Below are positions 26,361-34,120 of a stretch of DNA of 64,000 bases, piece by piece. A model generated the notes under the pieces. It saw nothing but the letters and a program-made list of their open reading frames with translations, was not told the origin of the DNA and searched no databases. The stretch is taken from positions 1,984,001 to 2,048,000 of the forward strand of contig NZ_CP017194.1 in assembly GCF_006770265.1 (NCBI RefSeq), read 5' to 3'. The DNA is from Lactococcus carnosus. Lineage in GTDB: Bacteria; Bacillota; Bacilli; Lactobacillales; Streptococcaceae. Position numbers and translations under genes: made by a program. Position 1 is the stretch's first letter; each line of letters starts with the position of its first letter.

Positions 26361-27197
26361 TTAAAAAGCTGGGATCAAGGTTGCGCTATGTTCTTTTTCT
26401 AAGAATTCACGAACTGTTTGACTTGTCATTGCCTTTTTTAGTGCCTTGATTTTATCTGATTTCTCATTATCTTCTCGTGCAACAACTTGAATGGCAAAGC
26501 GATCATCGATCTTCTTTTCTAAAAATAGGGCGTCAGATGGTTTTAATCCCAGTTTAGCGATATAGGTCGGGTAGTTATAAACAAGCGCTACCCCAGGCTC
26601 ACTATAAGCCTCTGATAGATTAAGTAGGTCTACTTGTAACCACTCTAGATGTTTTGGATTGGCCGTCACATCTTTTATCGTCCCATTAGCCCCAACACCA
26701 GCAGTTAAGGTGATTAAGTTTTGTTCAGCAAGAATTGCTAACGCGCGACCTTGATTTGATGGGTCGTTTGGTATCGCTACCTTACTCCCATCAGGAATCT
26801 TGTCAATGGCTTTGTATTCCTTAGAATAGAAACCGACCTTAGCGTTATATATTGGTTGGATAGCCACTAGTTTCGCTTGTTTTTCTTTATTATATTTCAT
26901 CATATAAGGTTTGTGCTCGGCAAAACTGGCATCAGCTTCTCCGCTTGAAACCATGTCATTATAGGCAACATTATCAGTGACTTGAACAAGTTTGATATCC
27001 CAACCATCAGCTTTAGCGACCTTAGCCGCTAGCTTAACCACATCTGTCATCGGTGTCGTCTGACTGGCAACGGTAATCACCTTATCAGACTTATCGCCAC
27101 TACTTTTACTGCTGGTAGCTTTGTCCTTACTTGCCCCACAAGCAGCCAAAGAAAGGCCTAACCCTGCTACTGCGACTGCTACAACCCATTTTTTCAT
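26361..27197 (-). CDS. metQ: Methionine ABC transporter binding lipoprotein MetQ
   Basis: NlpA-family lipoprotein (278 residues), lipidated at C20 of SLAACG, that binds L- or D-methionine outside the membrane and delivers it to MetNI. Family motifs seen: DASFAEHKPYMM, VAIPNDPSNQGRALAIL, and VALVYNYPTYIAK. ATG after GGGAG. It follows metI after about 95 bases, so it is likely in the same transcript. Confidence 0.92.
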   Translation of the reverse strand: MKKWVVAVAVAGLGLSLAACGASKDKATSSKSSGDKSDKVITVASQTTPMTDVVKLAAKVAKADGWDIKLVQVTDNVAYNDMVSSGEADASFAEHKPYMMKYNKEKQAKLVAIQPIYNAKVGFYSKEYKAIDKIPDGSKVAIPNDPSNQGRALAILAEQNLITLTAGVGANGTIKDVTANPKHLEWLQVDLLNLSEAYSEPGVALVYNYPTYIAKLGLKPSDALFLEKKIDDRFAIQVVAREDNEKSDKIKALKKAMTSQTVREFLEKEHSATLIPAF

Positions 27198-27293
27198 TTT
27201 AAAACTCCCATTCTTGTTTATTATTTATATATACTTGAGCATACTAGCTTATTTTATAGACTAGAATGCTATAGCGTTACTTTACTATCTGGA

Positions 27294-27965
27294 TCACTTG
27301 CGTTTATCTAATTTGTAAGCCACCTGATTGCCTATCATCTGAATGATGAAAACAAGAAAGATCATAATCGCAATAGCAAGTCCCATAATACCGTATTGAT
27401 AACTTTGATAGCCGTATATGAGCGCAAAACTGCCAATACCGCCACCACCAATGATGCCCATAACGGTCGAGTAGGAGACGAGACTGACGACTGCTGTCGT
27501 ATACCCCAATACTAAGCCACTCCTAGCCTCAGCCAATAAAAAATGCCAGATATATTGCCACTTCGTCGCACCTAATGCACTAGCTAGCTCTCTAGTTGCG
27601 ACAGGGACATCAAGTAGTACCTGCTCGACTAATCTTGCAAAGATGACAATCCCGATAAGACTTAAGGAAAACGAGGCTGGATAAGGACCAAAGGCTCTGC
27701 CCAACAAAAAACGCGTCAGGGGAATTAAAGTGATAACAAACAGCAAATAAGGAAATGATCTAACCACCGTCACGATGAAATTAAAGACCCAATACCTGAT
27801 AGTACGCTGCCCCCGTATCTGTGGATTGGCATCAAACATGGCAATCCCTAAAGGCAAACCAATCAGCAAACAGCTCGTCATGGCAATGCCCATCATGATA
27901 CCAGTTTCTTTAAGTGCTAGTATCAGCTCTGGCAAGTAGTACTGAATCGATGTTATGAAGCTCAT
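27294..27965 (-). CDS. metI: Methionine ABC transporter permease MetI
   Basis: 223-residue permease with about five membrane segments, the channel of the methionine importer. The EAA-type motif RELASALGATKWQYIWHFLLAEAR and the SYSTVMGIIGGGGIGSFALIYGY stretch are typical for MetI. Its ATG overlaps the metN stop by four bases. Confidence 0.93.
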   Translation of the reverse strand: MSFITSIQYYLPELILALKETGIMMGIAMTSCLLIGLPLGIAMFDANPQIRGQRTIRYWVFNFIVTVVRSFPYLLFVITLIPLTRFLLGRAFGPYPASFSLSLIGIVIFARLVEQVLLDVPVATRELASALGATKWQYIWHFLLAEARSGLVLGYTTAVVSLVSYSTVMGIIGGGGIGSFALIYGYQSYQYGIMGLAIAIMIFLVFIIQMIGNQVAYKLDKRK

Positions 27966-28684
27966 CTATCAAGCCTCCTTTGAACTTTTTCCAGATAGGA
28001 CATGGTAGCTTCGGTTGCCAGTTGCGGCTGATTGTCGACTGTTCCCAGTAAGTGACCCGCTTCTAGGACGAGCACACGCTCACAAAGTTGCTTGACAGTT
28101 GCCAAGTCATGACTGACAAAAAAAATCGTAATGCCAAACGTGTCATGGCTGTCCTTTAGTAAGCGCAAGATAGCTGCAGTATTTTCCTCATCTAGCGAGC
28201 TAGTTGCTTCATCGCATAATAAAATCTCGGGCTGCCTGACTAGAGCCCTAGCAATCGCCACCCGTTGCTGTTCACCACCAGATAAATCAGCAGGATAAGC
28301 ATCCGCCTTCTCCCCCATCCCAACAAAGGAAAGTAAACTTGCAACACGGTCCGTCTCTTTTTTACCGACTAACCTCAAGGGTAGGGCGACATTTTGCGCA
28401 ACCGTCTTATTGGCTAACAAGTTATAGTGTTGAAAGACCATGCCGATTTTTGCTTTATATTGGGCCATCTGTTTGCTGCTTAACTGATCCGTCGACTGAC
28501 CATCAACTACGATCTGACCACTTGTTGGTGTCTCCATCAGGTTTATCAGTTTTAACAAGGTCGATTTACCAGACCCACTTTTACCAACAATCCCTAGAAT
28601 CTCGTTTTTAGCAACCGAAAAGGACAGGTCATCTAATGCCAGATGATTGGCATACTGTTTGCATAAATGCTTTACTTCAATCAT
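27962..28684 (-). CDS. metN: Methionine ABC transporter ATPase MetN
   Basis: ABC ATPase (240 residues) with Walker A GKSGSGKST near residue 34, signature LSGGEQQRV, Walker B ILLCDEATSSLD and the H-loop SHD. It powers MetI. MetN proteins usually reach about 340 residues with a C-terminal ACT-like regulatory domain; this one ends after the ATPase domain, so methionine trans-inhibition through that domain would be lost. First gene of metNIQ, after GAGGAC. Confidence 0.9.
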   Translation of the reverse strand: MIEVKHLCKQYANHLALDDLSFSVAKNEILGIVGKSGSGKSTLLKLINLMETPTSGQIVVDGQSTDQLSSKQMAQYKAKIGMVFQHYNLLANKTVAQNVALPLRLVGKKETDRVASLLSFVGMGEKADAYPADLSGGEQQRVAIARALVRQPEILLCDEATSSLDEENTAAILRLLKDSHDTFGITIFFVSHDLATVKQLCERVLVLEAGHLLGTVDNQPQLATEATMSYLEKVQRRLDR

Positions 28685-29005
28685 CTTGTCCTCTTCTTAT
28701 CTGGTCTACTCTTTTATCATATGCAAGGCAATAGCTTACAAAACCCAGTTGTTTTTTATTCATTAAGTCTAATAAATGCCAATAAACAGACTACACTTTA
28801 TTTTACAAAAATATTGATTATTCACAAAACATAAGGTTTATAAAACACCTTTGCTTAGATGAGTTGCTTACTTATTTTATTGCCTAGCTTGCATAAAAAA
28901 ATCGTCTCCCGACTAACAGGATAACCGATTCTTTTTACTTAGTCGCTATATACCACTGAAGCTCAGCTTTTGGTAATTTATCTATCCCCTTTAATCAACT
29001 ATCTC
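28685..29005 (-). other. Gap between metN and the GH32 gene: fructanase terminator, no recognised met element
   Basis: 321 bases. A hairpin with CGATT/AATCG pairing (28895-28936), followed by a T-run on the minus strand, should end the GH32 transcript. The part before metN was searched by eye for a T-box, SAM riboswitch and palindromic Met-box, and none was recognised. An imperfect dyad AGTCT...AGACT lies near 28767-28793. Confidence 0.5.
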
Positions 29006-31168
29006 TCACTTATTGACGACCTTAACCGGAATTGTAAACTCTTGATACTTGCCTGAACTATTTGTTACCGCCACAGTTATGGGATACACTCCTGTAACTG
29101 CTGTATTGACCTGATTATCTTTCACCGTAACTGAAGGTATAGTCGTTGTGCCATCACCTGAAGTATTAGTAAACTGTAGATAGGTTAAGGGGTTGAAGTT
29201 TGATCCTTGTGCAATTTCAATGTCTGCTGTTTGATTTTGGATGCTCCCAAATATACTGCGATATGGCGTAATCACCATATGCTGTACAGTTGCTTTTTTA
29301 TCAGCACCTCCCTCAACATAAAAACCAAGTTGATCTGTTTTTACAGTAGGTCCACCAATGTTATCTGGTCGGTAATAAAAGACTTGAGTGATCGTTTTTT
29401 CACCATCATTAACAAAGACTTCTATTGAGGATTCATCAACTAATGCCGTCAATTTAAGTTTACCTGTATTTGGGATAAAGGTATTTGTGTGATCCCGACC
29501 CGCGGCTAAACTATCTTTATCACCTATTTGCAAACTATTGACATAGACAAGTTGGGGGCCAAAATCATAGCCGACAAATAATTTACGGTCAAATCCATCT
29601 GTTCCTCTGACATACATCCCTAAGGCAGTCGGTTTTGTTGCCTCATCCCAAGTAAATTCTGATTCAATCTTATATGTTGTCCCCTTATAATTGGTCACTA
29701 GTGCTGCATTAGCATCATGCATATCCCCTGTTAAGACAGTCCCTTTATCTGGTATCACGGTGCCTTTGTTTAAGGCTGGAATAACTGTTTTTTCTCCATT
29801 TGCTTGATCAAGTTCGGGGATTGGGGCTTGCATCAATTTATAGCCACCGTCATATTTACTATCTGCAACTAATGTTAGCTCTCTGGGTATCGTCATGTGG
29901 CTATACCATGGTGTCGTTTTCTGTAAATCAGTCCACTTCCAATTGCTCTCCCAACTCAGCATGATACGTCTATCTCCAGTATTACCAAATGTCACACCTG
30001 CATAAAAGTCCTCCCCATAATCTAACCAATTAGGCTTTGATAAGGTCTTTTCTGTCGCGGGTGTCCAGGCACCTTTGGCATTCATATCACCAATCATATA
30101 TTGCATACCGGACCCCGAAGCGTAGGCATGGTCTTGAACGCTCATCGTAAGCACCCATTTAGTCTCAGTGCTATCTTTAACTGTCATCGGAATTAGCTCT
30201 GGACATTCCCATACCTCAACACCACTATCATGTTGTCGTTGTATGGCAGAGGTGTAGGTCCAATCTATTAGGTTCTCTGATTTAAAAATCAGTGCTTGTT
30301 GACCTGCTACGACAACCATCAGCCACTGGCCATGTGCTTGATCATAGACAACCTTTGGATCACGGAAGTCTTTTGCATCAATACCAGGCAAACCTGAAAT
30401 AGCTGTCACTGGGATAATAGCTTTTGGAGACTTCTGATTAGCTAGCCCAGCCATATTATCTGCTACAGACTTTGCCCCATCAAATTGCTTAAATGTTTGG
30501 CCCCCATCCGTGCTGTATGCAAGGTGTTGCTCCTGTACCTCACTCATACCAAACCATGATCCCATGCCACCTTCACCACCGTCATCCCAGCGTGTCGGCA
30601 TTTGAAAACTACTCGTATAATAAGCAAGGAGTGTATTTTTCCCTAAACCGCTCTTATTTTCCTTGTCTAATACAGTTGAACCACTGAAAATATATTTCTT
30701 ACCATTGCCACCATTCCAATCCGTGCGAGGTTGACCTAAATAACGAACTTGTCCATTTTTACCATCCTTTGTAAACTGGCCTGTCGTATTTTTAAAGGTA
30801 AAATCCATGTCAGCTTGCTTATCAAGCATGGGGATTGCAACAGCTTGTTCTTGCCAGTTAATTAAATCATGACTTGTGGCATGGCCCCATGACATATCTC
30901 CCCAACTATTACCATTAGGATTATATTGATAATACATGTGGTAGGTATTCGTCGTATCATCATAGACTAAGCCATTCGGATCATTCAACCAGTTCTTTGC
31001 AGCTGAATAGTGATATTGATTTCTAAATAATTCGTTGTATTGCCAACCGACTTGATTGGCAGAACTAGCGGCCTCAGCAGCAGCTGGCTTGACTAATGCA
31101 AATCCTGTCCCAACAACAAGACCTGCCATTAATACCTTACATCCCTTACGCAATAAATCTACTTTCAT
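29006..31168 (-). CDS. Secreted GH32 fructanase (levanase/inulinase-like)
   Basis: 720-residue exoenzyme with signal peptide (residues 1 to about 33). The GH32 beta-propeller shows the nucleophile D63 in WLNDPNG, the FRDPKV transition-state motif and the WECPEL acid/base motif, then the GH32 C-terminal beta-sandwich and a terminal Ig-like domain of about 80 residues. It should release fructose from levan, inulin or sucrose outside the cell. No LPXTG anchor. The ATG at 31168 follows AAGGAGG. It lies downstream of the lev PTS, as sacC does in B. subtilis, but behind a terminator and with its own cre site. Confidence 0.93.
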   Translation of the reverse strand: MKVDLLRKGCKVLMAGLVVGTGFALVKPAAAEAASSANQVGWQYNELFRNQYHYSAAKNWLNDPNGLVYDDTTNTYHMYYQYNPNGNSWGDMSWGHATSHDLINWQEQAVAIPMLDKQADMDFTFKNTTGQFTKDGKNGQVRYLGQPRTDWNGGNGKKYIFSGSTVLDKENKSGLGKNTLLAYYTSSFQMPTRWDDGGEGGMGSWFGMSEVQEQHLAYSTDGGQTFKQFDGAKSVADNMAGLANQKSPKAIIPVTAISGLPGIDAKDFRDPKVVYDQAHGQWLMVVVAGQQALIFKSENLIDWTYTSAIQRQHDSGVEVWECPELIPMTVKDSTETKWVLTMSVQDHAYASGSGMQYMIGDMNAKGAWTPATEKTLSKPNWLDYGEDFYAGVTFGNTGDRRIMLSWESNWKWTDLQKTTPWYSHMTIPRELTLVADSKYDGGYKLMQAPIPELDQANGEKTVIPALNKGTVIPDKGTVLTGDMHDANAALVTNYKGTTYKIESEFTWDEATKPTALGMYVRGTDGFDRKLFVGYDFGPQLVYVNSLQIGDKDSLAAGRDHTNTFIPNTGKLKLTALVDESSIEVFVNDGEKTITQVFYYRPDNIGGPTVKTDQLGFYVEGGADKKATVQHMVITPYRSIFGSIQNQTADIEIAQGSNFNPLTYLQFTNTSGDGTTTIPSVTVKDNQVNTAVTGVYPITVAVTNSSGKYQEFTIPVKVVNK

Positions 31169-31183
31169 GCCATCCTCCTTTTT

Positions 31184-31197
31184 ATAAAGCGCTTTCA
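31184..31197 (-). promoter_or_regulatory. cre site in the fructanase leader
   Basis: ATAAAGCGCTTTCA, close to the cre consensus, lies only about seven bases upstream of the AAGGAGG ribosome site, a position suited to CcpA roadblock repression. Confidence 0.75.
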
Positions 31198-31256
31198 TTT
31201 TATGCTTATATAATAGACGTTAACTGACCTAACACCGATTACATGTTTTAAAAATA

Positions 31257-31284
31257 GCGTTGCGACCATAGCAGTCAGCAACGC
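31257..31284 (-). terminator. Terminator between levG and the fructanase gene
   Basis: GCGTTGC (31257-31263) / GCAACGC (31278-31284) followed on the minus strand by TATTTTTAAAA. A moderate stem, so partial read-through is possible. Confidence 0.7.
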
Positions 31285-31316
31285 CATTAATAGCTATATA
31301 AGATTCGGATAGTCGC

Positions 31317-32141
31317 TTATCCTAATACACCACCAGCATAACCTAGGATACCAACGGCAAAGATCACGATGATAATCAATAGTGGATTCACACCTTTTTT
31401 GAGTAACCAAGCGACAAACAAGGTCAAGCCAAGTGCTAACATACCAGGCATGATGCTATCTAATACATTTTGAACGGATTGGATTTTCACCTTACCAGCA
31501 GCATCCTTCATTTTAGTTGCTTGTAAGACGATATTGATATTTGTCCATTTGCTGATCAAAGCACCCATGACAAACAACCCAACGATTGAGGCACCTTCTG
31601 TCAATTTCTTGATCCGGCCGCCAGCCATATCTTTGATTATTTCTAGGCCTTTTTCATAGCCATAGAAGAGACCGAAATATTTGACTGTCAGGCGTAAAGC
31701 ATTAATCAAGAAGAAGAAGAGGAGCGGTCCTGCTAGTGATCCTGTCAAGGCTAGAGAAGCACCTAACGCTGCAAATACTGGACGTGCTGTGCCCCAGAAA
31801 ATAGGATCCCCAACACCGGCCATTGGTCCCATCAAACCAATTTTCATGGCTTGAATTGCTGAACCGTCGATATCTCTACCTTTTGACTTTTCTTCTTCCA
31901 TGGCAGCTGTCACACCGAAAATTGGTGCTGTCAACCAGGGTTGTGTATTAAACCATTCTAAGTGACGTGCTAGTGCATCATCACGTTCTGGACCTGGTGG
32001 GTAGATTTTTTTCAAGGCTGGAATCATGACATAACAGAACCCTAGCGATTGGACACGTTCAAAGTTGAAAGACCCGAGTAGGAAATTTGAACGGAGAAAC
32101 ATACTTGTTAATTCTTTTTTAGTTAATAATTTTTCACTCAT
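31317..32141 (-). CDS. levG: PTS mannose/fructose/sorbose family IID component
   Basis: 274-residue IID membrane protein (ManZ/LevG family). Seen: the N-terminal LTKKELTSMFLRSNFLLGSFNFERVQSLGF, the GLMGPMAGVGDPIFWGTARP loop and a hydrophobic C-terminus. Together with IIC it forms the sugar channel. Distal gene of the levDEFG unit. Fructose as substrate is inferred from LevR and the GH32 enzyme; mannose-class systems often take mannose and glucose too. Confidence 0.9.
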   Translation of the reverse strand: MSEKLLTKKELTSMFLRSNFLLGSFNFERVQSLGFCYVMIPALKKIYPPGPERDDALARHLEWFNTQPWLTAPIFGVTAAMEEEKSKGRDIDGSAIQAMKIGLMGPMAGVGDPIFWGTARPVFAALGASLALTGSLAGPLLFFFLINALRLTVKYFGLFYGYEKGLEIIKDMAGGRIKKLTEGASIVGLFVMGALISKWTNINIVLQATKMKDAAGKVKIQSVQNVLDSIMPGMLALGLTLFVAWLLKKGVNPLLIIIVIFAVGILGYAGGVLG

Positions 32142-32152
32142 TTTATTTCCCC

Positions 32153-32947
32153 CTATGCGTCTAAGTCATCATCGTCATCATCAAACACGACACCCGCTGG
32201 TGTAACAGCCGTTTGTGGTTGATTATTGTATTTTAATTGTAGGTAGATCAATGCTGCGATTAAGCCTAAGGCACCAAAGCCAACAAGGTTGAAGTTGGTA
32301 AAGGCTGCAAATAGGAAACCTGCGTACATGAACGGTTTCAAGTAAGGGACATCCATCATGTTAATCACCATAGCATACCCAACAACAACGATGATACCAC
32401 CACCGATTTGAAGACCTCTTGTGATGACTTCTGGAATAGAACTTAGGAAATGTTGTACAGCAGTTGCAGAGATTAAGCAAATAATCAAGGTTGGAATCAT
32501 GACACGCAGGGCCTGCAAGCTCATGGCTAGCAAGTGGGCACGTTCAATCCCTTTGTAATTGCCTTTTTTGGCCATATCGTCAGCTTTATGAATAAAAAAT
32601 ACAGTAATCGTTCTAACAAAAATTGTCAAAGCTTGACCAGCTGCTGCAAGGGGAACTGCAATCGCAATCCCTTGACCAATTCCTTGGTGTGAATTAATCA
32701 CAAGAATTGTGGAGATAACTGAGGCGATTGCTGTATCAGGTGCCATAGCAAGCCCAACGTTCATCCAGCCCAAAGCCATCATCTCTAGTGTCCCACCGAG
32801 GATAATCCCAGTTGGAATATCTCCTAAAACAATCCCGACTAATGTACAGGCAACCAATGGGCGATGTGTTTGTGCTTCATCAACTACTGATCCAATACCA
32901 GTAATTGCCGCAACAATTAGTAATAATACAATTTGAATGACACTCAT
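32153..32947 (-). CDS. levF: PTS mannose/fructose/sorbose family IIC component
   Basis: 264-residue IIC membrane protein (ManY/LevF family) with the typical GTLEMMALGWMNVGLAMAPDTAIASV stretch and about seven hydrophobic segments. The C-terminus ends in an acidic run of aspartates. It starts 45 bases after the IIB gene and ends 11 bases before the IID gene. Confidence 0.9.
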   Translation of the reverse strand: MSVIQIVLLLIVAAITGIGSVVDEAQTHRPLVACTLVGIVLGDIPTGIILGGTLEMMALGWMNVGLAMAPDTAIASVISTILVINSHQGIGQGIAIAVPLAAAGQALTIFVRTITVFFIHKADDMAKKGNYKGIERAHLLAMSLQALRVMIPTLIICLISATAVQHFLSSIPEVITRGLQIGGGIIVVVGYAMVINMMDVPYLKPFMYAGFLFAAFTNFNLVGFGALGLIAALIYLQLKYNNQPQTAVTPAGVVFDDDDDDLDA

Positions 32948-32992
32948 TTTTTTCCTCCTTCAAATGGAAAACATTGACAACTAGTGATGATC

Positions 32993-33484
32993 TCAGTCTT
33001 TCAAAGCACCCTCTAGAATGTCATTGAAGTCCTGTGATGTATCGCCTGGTAACTGACGCAACTCGTTTTTCAGTCCCAGTTCTTTTAATTTTCTAAAGGC
33101 TGCAATGTCTGCTTCAGTAACAGAAACAGATTTGGTAATTTGTTTGCGTTCAACATCAAAGCGCATACCACCAACATTGACTTCTTTCAAATCCACACCA
33201 CCTTCGACAAGTCTAACGATGTCTGCTGGATTCTCAAATAACAGCATAGCTGTCGTCGTTGCATATCTAGGTGACTTGTAGGCACGAATCATCTTATCGA
33301 CTGATACAGCACTCGCCGCAACATTGGCTGGTGCAACGGATAAAACTAATGTCTTACGCATTTCATCTGCTGCAACTGAATCACTGACAATGATAATGCG
33401 GTCGATTGGGCGAAGTTTTACCCATTTAGTTAGGACTTGTCCATGGATAAAACGGTCATCAATTCTTGCTAGTTCAATTTTCAT
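32993..33484 (-). CDS. levE: PTS mannose/fructose/sorbose family IIB component
   Basis: 163-residue cytoplasmic IIB phosphocarrier. The phosphohistidine is H14 in RIDDRFIHGQV. It transfers phosphate from the IIA protein to the sugar. Its ATG overlaps the IIA stop by four bases (ATGA), so the two are coupled. In B. subtilis the corresponding IIB also phosphorylates LevR to shut the operon off. Confidence 0.92.
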   Translation of the reverse strand: MKIELARIDDRFIHGQVLTKWVKLRPIDRIIIVSDSVAADEMRKTLVLSVAPANVAASAVSVDKMIRAYKSPRYATTTAMLLFENPADIVRLVEGGVDLKEVNVGGMRFDVERKQITKSVSVTEADIAAFRKLKELGLKNELRQLPGDTSQDFNDILEGALKD

Positions 33485-33924
33485 AATAAATCATCCTCTT
33501 CATCATCTATAGGGTCTGTGGTCTTAGCTGCGCTAATGACTTCCGAGAAGATTTTAAAGCCTTCTTGGTTGATTAGTTTTAACTGTTGCTTAAGCGCATC
33601 TAAGTCACTGAATTCTTTAATTGCTGCGATTTCGAGTAGCATTGGTAAGTTAACACCTGTCACAACATCTGCTAGTGGATTATTGAACACCAGTTGCACT
33701 GCTGAGTTATAAGGTGTGCCGCCAAACACGTCTACTAAAAATAAAATGGGTTCATCTGGAAACTTATCCATTACAGTTTGATACTTGTCTTGAAGTTGCG
33801 GAATCCCTTCACCTTTCAAAAACGGTACAGCGATAATTTTATCGTCATGACCAAAAATCATTTCAAAAGCATCTAGTAAGCCTGTTGACAATTGACCATG
33901 CCCACTGACAATAATTGCTGTCAT
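33481..33924 (-). CDS. levD: PTS mannose/fructose/sorbose family IIA component
   Basis: 147-residue IIA phosphocarrier; the phosphohistidine is H9 in IIVSGHGQLSTG, and FLVDVFGGTPYNSA is the other family motif. The ATG at 33924 follows GAGGAG; an upstream extension of the frame covers the promoter and is rejected. First gene of the operon, about 40 bases behind a sigma-54 promoter. Confidence 0.92.
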   Translation of the reverse strand: MTAIIVSGHGQLSTGLLDAFEMIFGHDDKIIAVPFLKGEGIPQLQDKYQTVMDKFPDEPILFLVDVFGGTPYNSAVQLVFNNPLADVVTGVNLPMLLEIAAIKEFSDLDALKQQLKLINQEGFKIFSEVISAAKTTDPIDDEEDDLL

Positions 33925-33962
33925 ACTTTTTCTCCTCTTCTTTTTCTTTACACTTATATAAG

Positions 33963-33978
33963 AGCAAGAAGTGTGCCA
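33963..33978 (-). promoter_or_regulatory. Sigma-54 (-24/-12) promoter of the lev PTS operon
   Basis: TGGCACACTTCTTGCT on the minus strand fits the sigma-54 consensus TGGCAC-N5-TTGCW at every defined base. It lies 39 bases before the levD ATG. LevR and RpoN, the two proteins such a promoter needs, are encoded directly upstream. Confidence 0.93.
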
Positions 33979-34026
33979 AACAGTGTTTTTTAGCAAAATT
34001 ATTTTTAAACCGCCGTTTTGTAAGGG

Positions 34027-34120
34027 GTTTCAAAAACAAAAAAAGAGGGAATCTCTCAAAAGAAACACTCTTTAAAACAGTTGACAAAATATTGAAACAC
34101 TTTTTTTACTTATGAAACAC
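34027..34120 (-). promoter_or_regulatory. Candidate LevR upstream activating sequence
   Basis: GTGTTTC (GAAACAC on the plus strand) occurs three times at 34062-34068, 34094-34100 and 34114-34120, with an inverted GTTTC core at 34028-34032. The set is about 85-155 bases upstream of the -24/-12 promoter, the usual place for enhancer binding; the last copy is inside the 3' end of levR. Assignment to LevR is inference. Confidence 0.55.

Noticed and set aside
28685-28890. T-box or SAM riboswitch before metNIQ
   Set aside because: No AGGGTGGNACCGCG-like T-box core and no recognisable SAM-riboswitch core was found by eye.
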